DNA of 64,000 nt from WRHT01 sp031550525 (GCA_031550525.1 JAVBON010000013.1:22889-86888); one strand, 5' to 3'. Counted from the first letter of the stretch, positions 36,252 through 44,752 are shown. The notes: generated from the sequence alone by a model not told the origin. Program-made: numbers and translations.

Positions 36252-37022
36252 ATGCCAGCCAAATCACAGCAAAATGGTATTATTTCATGCGGCGCTCCGG
36301 AAATTTGCGGAGTGGTGCTGGCTGGTGGCCTAAGCAAACGGCTGGGCCGCGACAAAGCCGCCCTGCGCCTAAGCGGTTACGGCGCGGCAGACGCCTCCGC
36401 CAACAAGGCCCCTTGCGCCACATGCAAAGCTGCCGATGCCGCCCCAAATGCCTGTAGCGAAGCCGTACACTCCCGTAGCGGCGAAGACGCTAACGCCGCC
36501 ATTACCGAAACCGTTGGACCTGACCTTTTAAACCGAACAGCCTTGCTGCTGCAAGGCCTTGTGCCGCGCGTGCTCATTGCCGGGCGCGCCCAGGCCGGTT
36601 TTGAGCACATTGACGACGAGCGCCCAGGCATTGGCCCGGCCGGGGCCATTGCCACGGCCTTGCGCCACACCGGCCAACCCTGCCTGGTACTATCCTGCGA
36701 CCTGCCCTTTATGGACGCCCCAACCCTTACCCGCCTGCTGGAGGCCAGAGCCGCCCGCCCGCCGCGCGCCTTGCTTACCGCCTGGCGTTGCGCCCAAACC
36801 GGCAACGTGGAGCACCTTGCCGCCATATACGAACCGGCTGCTCTGCCCCTGCTGGACGCCAGCCTTGAGCGCGGGCTGCCCAAAATATCCCTCATCCTGC
36901 CCCGCGAGCGCCAGCACTGCCTGGACTATGCCCCGGAAGAAGCCCTGCCCTTTTTCAATATAAACTACCCAGCGGATTTGCTGCTGGCGCGCAAGTATTT
37001 GGAGTTGCTGAAGGAGCGTTAA
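36252..37022 (+). CDS. mobA: Molybdenum cofactor guanylyltransferase MobA with internal insert
   Basis: 256 residues. The nucleotide-binding motif LAGGLSKRLGRDKAAL (residues 23-38), the GPAGAIATAL stretch and LSCDLPFMD (metal-binding Asp) identify MobA, which attaches GMP to molybdopterin to make the bis-MGD cofactor for formate dehydrogenase. An Ala/Asp/Cys/Ser-rich insert of about 45-48 residues (~43-90, nt ~36378-36521, with CATC) lies between RLSGYG and LLNRTALL, where typical MobA has only a few residues. The insert is in frame and the rest of the enzyme is intact. It could be a tolerated surface loop. Confidence 0.87.
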   Translation: MPAKSQQNGIISCGAPEICGVVLAGGLSKRLGRDKAALRLSGYGAADASANKAPCATCKAADAAPNACSEAVHSRSGEDANAAITETVGPDLLNRTALLLQGLVPRVLIAGRAQAGFEHIDDERPGIGPAGAIATALRHTGQPCLVLSCDLPFMDAPTLTRLLEARAARPPRALLTAWRCAQTGNVEHLAAIYEPAALPLLDASLERGLPKISLILPRERQHCLDYAPEEALPFFNINYPADLLLARKYLELLKER

Positions 37023-37102
37023 ATCAAGATGAAAAGACGGGATAAGGGCGACATTGCGGCGGCTGGCACACGCGCGGCGATTGCATAAAAAACTTGCACG
37101 GT

Positions 37103-37253
37103 TAGGCTGTGTCGGCATTTAGAGTGATTTTGCTCTCTGGTAAGGAAGCAAGGCTTTTAACCGAAAGAGTATACTCTTACGGTATTCGACTGAGTGGCAA
37201 AGCCTTGCTGACGCATGCAGAGGGAAAACGCGCCTGAATGTCGACACAGCCTA
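37103..37253. repeat. Large palindromic element, copy B
   Basis: A 151-nt imperfect palindrome. Outer arms (37103-37121 and 37235-37253) pair over 17 of 19 positions. Inner arms AGCAAGGCTTT and AAAGCCTTGCT (37147-37157 and 37199-37209) are exact complements. The apex contains the perfect 14-bp palindrome AAGAGTATACTCTT followed by ACGGTATTCGACTG. It lies between mobA (plus) and the ParE-like toxin gene (minus), 42 bp past the latter's stop. Nearly identical in sequence to copy C apart from C's insert. The rest of the 37023-37294 gap holds nothing else recognisable. Confidence 0.8.
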
Positions 37254-37294
37254 GCCGCTCCCCAATTGCCGATTATTCAGCCTATAAAAATATC

Positions 37295-37624
37295 TCACTC
37301 ATTATTTTCCGTTTCATGCGGAAAGGTTAACTCAAAGGGGAAAAACTCCTCCAACTGATGCTTAACGCCAAGTACAAGTGCAATACCAGCGATGGAATCG
37401 AACCGGTAAGCAATGGAATAACCCCTTTTACCAAAAGGAACGGTCATAATACGGTATTCGCCGTCAATAACAGGGTAAAACTCCGGATTTTTTCCCAGTT
37501 GTCTTATCGCGTCATCTATAACAATACCGGCGTTTACAGCGGTACCCGGATCAACTTTTTCCAAAAATCTGAAAAGCCTGTCAACATCGTCAATGGCCGC
37601 TTCGGACAGGAATATTCTAATCAT
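37295..37624 (-). CDS. ParE/RelE-family toxin
   Basis: 109 residues from ATG 37624 (MIRIFLSEAAIDDVDRLFRF). The pattern of an N-terminal strand, two helices (LFRFLEKVD) and strands YRIMTVPFGKRGYSIAYRFD matches ParE/RelE folds. The start overlaps the antitoxin stop by 8 bp, the usual toxin-antitoxin coupling. ParE toxins poison gyrase and RelE toxins cut mRNA; the sequence does not decide between them. A longer reading from 37738 lies within the antitoxin and is rejected. Confidence 0.75.
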   Translation of the reverse strand: MIRIFLSEAAIDDVDRLFRFLEKVDPGTAVNAGIVIDDAIRQLGKNPEFYPVIDGEYRIMTVPFGKRGYSIAYRFDSIAGIALVLGVKHQLEEFFPFELTFPHETENNE

Positions 37625-37913
37625 CGGCGGAGATCTTTCCGGCTGTAGGGCGCAAATCGGAATTACCGCCGGAACGTAACCACACCGAGGCTTCATCAAA
37701 CGGCACCGCAAGACCCGTTTGCCTGAACCGCTGGTCACTCATGCGCGCAGCCAGGAGCAGCTCATCAATATGCCGCTGTCTGGCTATAAAATGTTTTACA
37801 GCCTTCTTCACAAGTTGCGACTTTGAGATGTCCAGCTCCTCCGAAATTTGATCAATCTGCTGGCCCAACTCCACCCCGAACCGAACCGAGAATATACTTG
37901 CGTCTTTTGCCAT
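37617..37913 (-). CDS. Ribbon-helix-helix antitoxin
   Basis: 98 residues. FSVRFGVELGQQIDQISEEL and ISKSQLVKKAVKHFIARQ form a strand-helix-helix typical of CopG/ParD-like DNA-binding antitoxins. The C-terminal ~40 residues should bind the toxin encoded just downstream. Such antitoxins repress their own promoter, which should lie in 37914-37980. Confidence 0.75.
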   Translation of the reverse strand: MAKDASIFSVRFGVELGQQIDQISEELDISKSQLVKKAVKHFIARQRHIDELLLAARMSDQRFRQTGLAVPFDEASVWLRSGGNSDLRPTAGKISADD

Positions 37914-38005
37914 AATCCCCTCCCTGGCCAGGTTACAATGTCACACAGGCTGCGAAAATGTCAAGGCAGCCACACTTTCAATACCTTACAGTATATTCTT
38001 ACACG

Positions 38006-38034
38006 CAAAAACAGGGAGCCTTGCGGCCCCCTGT
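38006..38034 (-). terminator. Terminator after nrfA
   Basis: On the minus strand ACAGGGGGCC, a GCAA loop and GGCTCCCTGT form a stem followed by TTTTTG. It lies 26 bp past the nrfA stop. Confidence 0.88.
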
Positions 38035-38059
38035 TGCATAGTATGTTTCAAACGTCGGC

Positions 38060-39643
38060 TTAACGTATCTTGTTCTGCAAATCCCACATGCGCTCGGCCT
38101 TGGGTATGACCGGCAGGTAGGTTGTCCATACGTACTTTTGCAGGTTGGCCGGGTCCATTTGCATTTCGCGGCTCCACTCCAGAATGGGCGGCACGATTTG
38201 CTTGATGTCGCCTTCCAGCTTGGGCGCTATGCCGTAGTTGGTGGCCTGCATGGCGTAATTAACAGCCTGCTGGCTGTATTCCATGGACTTCATGGCGGTA
38301 TCCAGCGCCTTGGCGGGGTTGTGGAAGCCCACGCTGTTTTCGGCCGAGAGATAATCCCAGAAGAACTGGCCTTGTCTGACCATTTCCTTGGCTTCGATCA
38401 TCAAATTGGCGTAAGCGGCGTTTTTGGGGCCAGTCCATTCGTTGGCCAGGCGCACGGCTTCGTGGGCCTTTACCGATGCTTCCTGAGCCGCCAGCAGGTT
38501 ATTAAAGGTTTTCTGCTGGGTGTAGATTACGCGCTCGCGCAGGTACTCGGCCGTTTTGTCGGTATGGCACTGGCGGCAGGCGTTATCTATGCCTTGCGGG
38601 GTTTTAAGCGGCGAAGTCCACTGGTGGTTGGAAACCTTTTTCTTGCCGTCCATGCGGGTGTAGGGCATGTGGCAATCGGCGCAGGTTACGCCGGCGGCGC
38701 CGTGCGTGCCGTTAAACCAGGTTTCGTACTCGGGGTGCTGCGCTTTAAGCATGGGAGTTTTTGAGACAGGGTGCAGCCAATCTTGGAACTTGCCTTCAAA
38801 GCCCGCCATTTTAACAGCGCCGTGCTCGTTATAGTACATGTAGATCTGGTCCGGATCCATGCCCAAATCCCACGGGAACACGGGCTTCTTGCTAACGCCC
38901 TTCACAGTCTGTCCGTCTTTGGTAAACTCGGCTTCTTGGAAGTAGTATTCCACGTGGCACTGGGCGCAAACCAGGGCGCGCATTTCGTTGCGGCTGGCCT
39001 TGCGCCAGTCTTTGCCCTGGCGCTTCAAGGCTTCGTCCAGAGGAATACTGGTGATAACCAGCTCCATATTTTCCGGGTTATGGCAGTTGGCGCAGCCTAT
39101 GGTATGATCGTTCATATCAAGCTTGTCTTTGGTTCTGAACTCGTTCCAGTTCATAGCCCAGAACTTGTCGCCGTATTCCTCAACCCACGAGGGTATTTTG
39201 GGGGTTTTGCAGTTCCAGCAGGTGGCGGGCAGGCCAGCCGCCTCGCTGTACTGGTTGATGCGGTCTATGGCGAGTATGTCGTGCACGGCGTAAGTGTGGC
39301 CGCGGGCTTCATTATACTCGTACATGAAAGGATAGCCGGCCCAAAGGTTTTTAAGGTACGGCTGGGCGTGTTTAAAGCCCTTGGGCAGCGGGTTTACGTT
39401 GTCGTTTTTGCGATACGGCACCGAGCCTTTATATTCGGTCATTATCTCGGTTTCGTTATTGCGCAGATACGTGGCGTACTGCTGCGGAAACTCCTTTTCA
39501 AAGGCGGAGTTGCGCAGTTCGTTTTTGGCGATTGAGGTTTTATATACCGGTGTAAGCGGTTCTTCGGCATCGGAACAGCCTATAAGCGCGAAAATCGCGC
39601 CCAAGCAGGCCATAATCGATACTATCAAGAGTTTTCTAGACAT
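38060..39643 (-). CDS. nrfA: Ammonia-forming cytochrome c nitrite reductase NrfA
   Basis: 527 residues with five haem sites. The first is the NrfA hallmark CWNCK (Lys ligand at the active site), then CANCH, CAQCH, CADCH and CRQCH. It reduces nitrite to ammonia with six electrons in the periplasm. The N-terminus (MACLGAIFALIGCSD) is a lipoprotein signal, so NrfA is probably lipid-anchored as well as bound to NrfH. It overlaps nrfH by 8 bp. In sulfate reducers the complex gives nitrite resistance and can respire nitrite. Confidence 0.96.
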   Translation of the reverse strand: MSRKLLIVSIMACLGAIFALIGCSDAEEPLTPVYKTSIAKNELRNSAFEKEFPQQYATYLRNNETEIMTEYKGSVPYRKNDNVNPLPKGFKHAQPYLKNLWAGYPFMYEYNEARGHTYAVHDILAIDRINQYSEAAGLPATCWNCKTPKIPSWVEEYGDKFWAMNWNEFRTKDKLDMNDHTIGCANCHNPENMELVITSIPLDEALKRQGKDWRKASRNEMRALVCAQCHVEYYFQEAEFTKDGQTVKGVSKKPVFPWDLGMDPDQIYMYYNEHGAVKMAGFEGKFQDWLHPVSKTPMLKAQHPEYETWFNGTHGAAGVTCADCHMPYTRMDGKKKVSNHQWTSPLKTPQGIDNACRQCHTDKTAEYLRERVIYTQQKTFNNLLAAQEASVKAHEAVRLANEWTGPKNAAYANLMIEAKEMVRQGQFFWDYLSAENSVGFHNPAKALDTAMKSMEYSQQAVNYAMQATNYGIAPKLEGDIKQIVPPILEWSREMQMDPANLQKYVWTTYLPVIPKAERMWDLQNKIR

Positions 39644-40109
39644 CAGCGGCCTTCCTCCTGTCTATGGGCAATTTATTCATATGCGGCACCGAGCGGTGGC
39701 AATCGGTACAGTACTCTTTCACATCCATATTCACATCCATAACGGTGGAATAGTGGCAGCGCACGCAGTTGGCCTTTATTACCTGCTTCATTTCAGGCGT
39801 GGCGGCAATACGGTCGTCAACATCCATAAAGGTGTTCACCACTATATCGTTAACGCCCACCTTTGCCTTGTAGGGCAGCATGGCGGCCACGCTGTTGTGC
39901 GGCAGGTGGCAATCGTTACAAGCCTGCTTCGCATGCACGCTTTGCTTGTGGGTCCACACAGCCTCGGACATTACGTGGCAGTTACCGCAGAATTCGGGTT
40001 TGTCCGTTGCGCTGATGCTGAATTGAGTACCCGCAAGTACAAAAATGCCCGCAAAAAAGGCCAGAGCGGGCAAAAACCATTTGCCGCCGGAACCTTTGTT
40101 TTTAGCCAT
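39636..40109 (-). CDS. nrfH: NrfH tetrahaem quinol dehydrogenase
   Basis: 157 residues of the NapC/NirT family: one N-terminal TM (FLPALAFFAGIFVLAG) and four CxxCH sites (CGNCH, CNDCH, CVRCH, CTDCH). It takes electrons from menaquinol and passes them to NrfA. It starts at ATG 40109 with CAGGAG upstream. It is the first gene of the nrfHA operon. Confidence 0.95.
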   Translation of the reverse strand: MAKNKGSGGKWFLPALAFFAGIFVLAGTQFSISATDKPEFCGNCHVMSEAVWTHKQSVHAKQACNDCHLPHNSVAAMLPYKAKVGVNDIVVNTFMDVDDRIAATPEMKQVIKANCVRCHYSTVMDVNMDVKEYCTDCHRSVPHMNKLPIDRRKAADV

Positions 40110-40420
40110 TTTTTCTCCTGCATCTAAAAAGTTCCAGAACCGGCGGCTTTAACCTAAAACAATATGAGCAACAACGGCCTTTTTTACCTCCTCACGCCGC
40201 ACAAAAGTTAAGACTGGAAACGCCGGTTCCCAAAGTTTGAAAAAATATACCACATATAATCGAACGTGCGCAAGATTATTGCGGAAAAACAAATATAAAT
40301 CAATTTATATGAATTAAATTGTATGGATTTATTCTTTCCACACACCGCAACCATAGGTTGCGCGCATGAACTGGTTGCAATAATACCAGACATCATAAAA
40401 AAATAAATGGCAGGCGAGCC
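40110..40420. promoter_or_regulatory. nrfHA upstream region with A/T-rich inverted repeat
   Basis: This 311-bp gap separates nrfH from the metallopeptidase gene, both on the minus strand. An inverted repeat CAATTTA-N7-TAAATTG (40301-40321) lies about 190 bp upstream of nrfH and could be an operator for a nitrite- or redox-responsive regulator. It does not match the FNR consensus closely. Weak evidence; no gene seen here. Confidence 0.35.
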
Positions 40421-41305
40421 TTAGGCAAACCAACAAGGAGACCAAACCGAGGCATTGCGCATTTGCCTGTCCAACTCCGGCGCATCGGGGTTAAGGCCTG
40501 AAAGCAGCGCCCAATAATCCGGCCCGTGGTTAAGGTGGCGGCTGTGGCAAAGCTCGTGCAAAACAATATAATCGGCCAACTCCGGCGGCAAAAAAATCAG
40601 CTTGCTGTTCAGGCTTACGCTGCCGCGCACGGAATAACTGCCCCAGCGGCTCTTTTGCGCCCCCAGGCGCAGGCGGGCGTAAGGCAGGCCATAAATGCGG
40701 GCTAGTAAAGCCAACCGCGCGCCAAGGCAGGATCTGGCGTATTCCTTAAGGCACATGGCCAGCCTCTCGCGCAACTGGGCCGGGGCAAGCGGTTTTAGCT
40801 CCCATACCGCCACGGCTGGCGCAGGCTTAACCTCACCGGAGAATACGGAAAAACCGGCAGGGTTGAAAAACAAGGCCTTTTCCGCCGCGATACGGGTACA
40901 AGCTACAAGCGAAGCCGCATCCGGCGCGCTTTGGCCCGGTGGCAGCAGACGCAAAAGCACTTTCAGCCCGCCGCCATGCAAATGAAAGTATTCCGGCAGA
41001 GACGCCGTATTTTCGGCCAAAGCTCGTTCCTGGCCGTGCAGGCTCTGGCGCAGGTCGCGCTGCTCCTCCATTTTTTTAAGGTGGCGCGTAATCCAATTTT
41101 TATAACGCTCCAAAAGGCTGGGGATGACGCTTTCCGGCGCGTTTTGCGGCAGCACAAGCTCCAGCCCCGCCTGAGCGTCAACTTTTAAAGATACGCGCCG
41201 GGCCTTTTTACTGCGCCGCACGCGATAAGGCGGCGGCCACGCCTGCCCGGAGGAGGACGTTTGCGTTGGCTGGCCCTTTGGCTTTTGATTGATATTTTCC
41301 GTCAT
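40421..41305 (-). CDS. YgjP-like metallopeptidase domain protein
   Basis: 294 residues. The zinc-protease motif HELCHSRHLNHGPDYW (HExxH, plus a third His) lies near the C-terminus, and KSRWGSYSVRGSVSLN is the YgjP/DUF45 signature before it. The N-terminus is charged and low-complexity (RRSKKARRVSLKV). YgjP-type proteins resemble M48/SprT metallopeptidases; their substrates are poorly known. The gene is monocistronic and divergent from the VKOR-fusion gene (44-bp gap). Confidence 0.8.
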   Translation of the reverse strand: MTENINQKPKGQPTQTSSSGQAWPPPYRVRRSKKARRVSLKVDAQAGLELVLPQNAPESVIPSLLERYKNWITRHLKKMEEQRDLRQSLHGQERALAENTASLPEYFHLHGGGLKVLLRLLPPGQSAPDAASLVACTRIAAEKALFFNPAGFSVFSGEVKPAPAVAVWELKPLAPAQLRERLAMCLKEYARSCLGARLALLARIYGLPYARLRLGAQKSRWGSYSVRGSVSLNSKLIFLPPELADYIVLHELCHSRHLNHGPDYWALLSGLNPDAPELDRQMRNASVWSPCWFA

Positions 41306-41349
41306 TCTGTTAAAAAATTGTATCAGATCATTTATATAAAGGTAAATCC

Positions 41350-42660
41350 ATGGCTCTCATCAAATACCGCTCCAGTATGGTGCCCGTTCTGGGCCTTATA
41401 TTATCAATAATTGGCCTCGTCTATGTGCTTGTAATGTCCGTTAACGCGGGGCGCGAGGCGCTTTGCCTTACCAGCGGCTGCACCGTGGTAAGCGACTTTA
41501 AAATTTTCGGCATTTCGCCATGGTGGGCGGCTGCCCTTATATTTGCCGCCATCACCGTCATGTGCGTGTTAAGAATGCGGCTGTTCGCCAAGGTGCTGGC
41601 CTCGGCCTTTCTTTTTGGCGACTGCATCTTTCTTATAATCATGTTTTTCATCGCGCCATGCACCAACTGCCTTGGCGCGGCGCTTATAATATTCGCCACC
41701 TGGGCCGCCCTGCGCCTTGACCGGGGCACCTTTGTAATGCCGCGCCGCATTTTGGCGGGCACACTTGGCGGGCTGTGGGCCGTGCTTTTCATTCTTAACC
41801 TGGGTTACGCCATAAGCGAGTTGCCACCCACCTGGGGCTTGCAGGCGCAAAACGGGGCCGAGAAAAAGATCAGCATATTTTTCTCGCCCTCCTGTCCCGC
41901 CTGCCGCGAAGCTGTAAACGCCTTTTCAGACAACGCCGTATTTTACCCGGTGGCGGAAAATGAGGCGGATTACGCCGCCATAGCCGACATGACAAAACAC
42001 ATGCAAGAGGGGCTCTCTCCCAGCGCGGCGCTGGATGCCACCTTGGCCGCGCAGGCCGGTGGCGACTATATTCCGCCGGATTTATCGCTGTGGCAGCATG
42101 CCGACATAAAAATGAAAGTAATGCGCAACCAGGCGCAGGTGCTGCGTATGGGCGGCGACGTACTGCCGGTTATAGTATTCAAGGGCCTGCCGCAAAGCTG
42201 GGCCAAGCCACAGCCGGATGGCACAGCCGCAAGCGGCTCTGGCAACGGCAATGCCGCCTCAGACCCTGCTGCAACTGCCGGCCCGGCCGCTGCTCCGGCA
42301 CGTTCCGGCCCGGAAGCGTACCAGCAAAGCCGTACCGGAACGCCCGCCGCTAATCAAAGCGCCGTTACCGGCAGCGAAGCTGAAAACATCGCGCCTGAAG
42401 CCACAAGCCCGAGTACTGAAAACGTAGCGAGCGACCGCGCAAGAGCAGTGACGGAAAGCTTGGCGAATGAGGGCGCAAGCCAAGCGGCGGAAAACGCAAG
42501 TACGGCAGGGGCAGGTACTGAGCTTACTGCTGAAAGCCCCACTGCGCCGGAGGCGCGCGGCAGGCAATCGGCCGGTGACGCATCCGGCCCGGATCTGCCA
42601 CTGAATGTTAATGAAACGCTGGAATGCGGGCGCGGCGAGCAAGAGCCTTGCGCCCAATAA
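41350..42660 (+). CDS. VKOR-type membrane oxidoreductase fused to thioredoxin-like domain
   Basis: 436 residues. The N-terminal ~150 residues are a four- to five-TM VKOR-like domain with the loop cysteines C39 and C44 (CLTSGC) and the active-site CTNC (104-107) in a TM. A thioredoxin-like domain follows, with FFSPSCPAC (CPAC 182-185) and VLPVIVF (cis-Pro region ~272). This is a one-protein oxidative-folding system, doing the work of DsbB plus DsbA in the periplasm, useful for the many c-type cytochromes and secreted proteins here. The last ~150 residues (287-436) are Ala/Ser/Thr/Glu-rich, probably disordered, and end with two more Cys (CGRGEQEPC). Confidence 0.75.
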   Translation: MALIKYRSSMVPVLGLILSIIGLVYVLVMSVNAGREALCLTSGCTVVSDFKIFGISPWWAAALIFAAITVMCVLRMRLFAKVLASAFLFGDCIFLIIMFFIAPCTNCLGAALIIFATWAALRLDRGTFVMPRRILAGTLGGLWAVLFILNLGYAISELPPTWGLQAQNGAEKKISIFFSPSCPACREAVNAFSDNAVFYPVAENEADYAAIADMTKHMQEGLSPSAALDATLAAQAGGDYIPPDLSLWQHADIKMKVMRNQAQVLRMGGDVLPVIVFKGLPQSWAKPQPDGTAASGSGNGNAASDPAATAGPAAAPARSGPEAYQQSRTGTPAANQSAVTGSEAENIAPEATSPSTENVASDRARAVTESLANEGASQAAENASTAGAGTELTAESPTAPEARGRQSAGDASGPDLPLNVNETLECGRGEQEPCAQ

Positions 42661-42850
42661 CCGGCGCTGCCGCCGCTGGAAAAGCTGCCGCGCCTTTATA
42701 AAAAAACTCCGGCGCGCACTGCCGGGCCTGGCCTGCCTAAGGCCATGAAAATTGAGAATATACGCTATATTCTCTGTTGACCTTTGTTCAAATAAATTCT
42801 AGAAGCCTTTTCAAAATAAACAGTATTGATACGAATTGGATAATTGCCCC

Positions 42851-43393
42851 ATGAGCGTAAAAGAGTTGCTGGCGGAACACCGGACGCGCATTGCCGAAAA
42901 GTGGATTGAAGCCGTTAACGGCACGTATCCGTTTGGCACAATTGGTTTTTTACGTACCCAGAGCAACCCGTTTGTAAACCCCGTGGGGCAGCGTAACCGC
43001 GAGGCCGCCCAGGCCATGCTGCAAAGCCTTATAGATGAAGAGCCGGATCAAGAGGCTCTTACCGCCGCGCTGGAAGAATTTGTAAAGGTGCGGGCAGTGC
43101 AGTCTTTTTCGCCGGAACAGGCCGTGGGCATTGTTTACGCCCTCAAGCCCATAGTATACGAAATACTGGGCGCAAGGCTGGAAGAAGAGGCCAAAACCAA
43201 GGGGCTGGACGATATAAAGTGGTTTGAAAGGCACGTGGACGCATTGGCGCTCACGGCCTTTGGCATATACTCCCGCTGCCGCGACACCATGGCGGAAATG
43301 CGCATTGACGAGTTTAAGCGCCGCCATTCGCAAATAATACGCCAGGCCGAGCGGGTGTTGAATGAGAAATTTCCCGAGCACAAGCTCAAATAG
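42851..43393 (+). CDS. RsbRD N-terminal-domain protein preceding dsr operon
   Basis: 180 residues, all helical, starting MSVKELLAEHRTRIAEKWIEAV, which matches the RsbRD N-terminal (RsbT co-antagonist-like) sensor domain. FSPEQAVGIVYALKPIVYEIL is another conserved-looking stretch. ATG 42851 is preferred to an in-frame TTG at 42836. As far as I remember, a gene of this type also precedes dsrM in other Desulfovibrio genomes, suggesting a link with DsrMKJOP function or control. No catalytic motif is visible. Confidence 0.7.
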   Translation: MSVKELLAEHRTRIAEKWIEAVNGTYPFGTIGFLRTQSNPFVNPVGQRNREAAQAMLQSLIDEEPDQEALTAALEEFVKVRAVQSFSPEQAVGIVYALKPIVYEILGARLEEEAKTKGLDDIKWFERHVDALALTAFGIYSRCRDTMAEMRIDEFKRRHSQIIRQAERVLNEKFPEHKLK

Positions 43394-43744
43394 ATACAAA
43401 TTTAATCCCCCTTGCCCACAAGCATTTTTACCATAATTGCGGGGTCAAGGTGTGGCCCGCTCCGCCAAAGCTAGACAATTTAGCATGGCCAAGCGTAAGA
43501 AAGGTACGACTAGGGGCGATGCTATTTACAGGCCCCTTGCGGGTCTGGGCGGAACCCAGATCTGATAAAATCTGGCTTCAACAACTATTGCTTTATAAAT
43601 TTTGCACCTCGCGCAAAGCGGCCGGACGCCACATCCGGCGGCCTTTTAGCGCGGGCGCCGGGGCCTACCCAAAGGGCCTCGTGAAAAACGGTGTGTTAGG
43701 CTGATTTTGTTCAGCTCTGTCAATACAAAGCAGCGAGGTAAGGC
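43394..43744 (+). promoter_or_regulatory. dsr operon upstream region with hairpin
   Basis: A 351-bp gap before dsrM. A GCCGGA/TCCGGC hairpin followed by GGCCTTTT (43621-43647) can terminate transcription from the RsbRD-type gene or attenuate the dsr transcript. A strong ribosome site, AGGTAAGG, precedes the dsrM ATG. A short reading at 43450-43704 is not convincing as a gene. The promoter could not be placed with confidence. Confidence 0.5.
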
Positions 43745-44743
43745 ATGTTTATTTCATTACTGGCAGTTGTTGCTTTGGGTGCGATCGCCTACTTCGGGTC
43801 CGGCATGGGGCTTGAGGTATTTTTTGGCGTTATCCTGCCCTACGCGGCTCTGGTCGTATTCGTGCTTGGGTTTGCCAGGCGCGTGGTGAACTGGGGCAAA
43901 TCCCCCGTTCCCTTCCGCATCCCCACCGTGGGCGGGCAGCAGCGCTCGCTTGATTGGGTAAAACCCAACCGGCTGGATTCTCCGTACACCCCCCTTGCCA
44001 CAGTGGGGCGCATGGCGTTGGAAGTGCTCACCTTCCGCTCCCTTTTCCGCAATACTTCCGTTGAAATAACCAAGGAACGCGGGCTGGTGCAGTGGTCTTC
44101 CAAATGGCTCTGGCTGGCCGCCATACTTTTTCACTATTGCTTCCTGGTAATATTTATCAGGCACTTTCGCTTTTTCCTCGAGCCGGTGCCCATTTGCATT
44201 CAGGCCTTTGAAGCGCTGGACGGCCTTATGCAAATAGGCGTGCCGCGCTTTTATATGACCGAAGCCTTTATTCTGGGCGCTCTGCTCTTTTTGCTGGGCC
44301 GCCGCATGGTGGGCAAAGTGCGCTACATTTCGCAGGCCGCCGACTACTTCCCGCTTTTCCTTATAATCGGGCTGGTGTGCAGCGGCATATGGATGCGCTA
44401 CCTTGGCAAGACCGACATAGCCTCGGTAAAGGTATTCACCATGGGCCTCGCCACCTTCAACCCGGTGGTGCCAGAGGGCCTCAGCCCCGTGCTCTTTATG
44501 CATCTGTTCTTCTTGAGCGCGCTGCTTATGTACTTTCCTTTCAGCAAGCTCATGCATATGGGCGGGGTGTTTCTCTCCCCCACCCGCAACCTGCCCAACA
44601 ACTCGCGTGCCGTACACCACGAAAACCCGTGGAACCCGCCCAAAAAGTTCCACACTTACGCGGAGTATGAGGACGATTTCCGCGATCTGATGGCTGAAGC
44701 CGGTCTTCCTCTTGAAAAAGAACCTGAAGAGCACGCGGGTTAA
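43745..44743 (+). CDS. dsrM: DsrM, membrane cytochrome b subunit of DsrMKJOP
   Basis: 332 residues with about six TMs (e.g. LLAVVALGAIAYFGSGMGLE, WLAAILFHYCFLVIFIRHF, YFPLFLIIGLVCSGIWMRYL) and His residues inside them for b-haems, similar to NarI. DsrM exchanges electrons with menaquinone and passes them to DsrK on the cytoplasmic side. It is the first gene of the operon and is 9 bp from dsrK. It is essential to sulfite reduction together with DsrC. Confidence 0.95.
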   Translation: MFISLLAVVALGAIAYFGSGMGLEVFFGVILPYAALVVFVLGFARRVVNWGKSPVPFRIPTVGGQQRSLDWVKPNRLDSPYTPLATVGRMALEVLTFRSLFRNTSVEITKERGLVQWSSKWLWLAAILFHYCFLVIFIRHFRFFLEPVPICIQAFEALDGLMQIGVPRFYMTEAFILGALLFLLGRRMVGKVRYISQAADYFPLFLIIGLVCSGIWMRYLGKTDIASVKVFTMGLATFNPVVPEGLSPVLFMHLFFLSALLMYFPFSKLMHMGGVFLSPTRNLPNNSRAVHHENPWNPPKKFHTYAEYEDDFRDLMAEAGLPLEKEPEEHAG

Positions 44744-44752
44744 GGAGCAGAT

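Noticed and set aside
43450..43704. 84-codon reading upstream of dsrM
   Set aside because: Runs through the terminator-like hairpin, no ribosome site, unusual composition.
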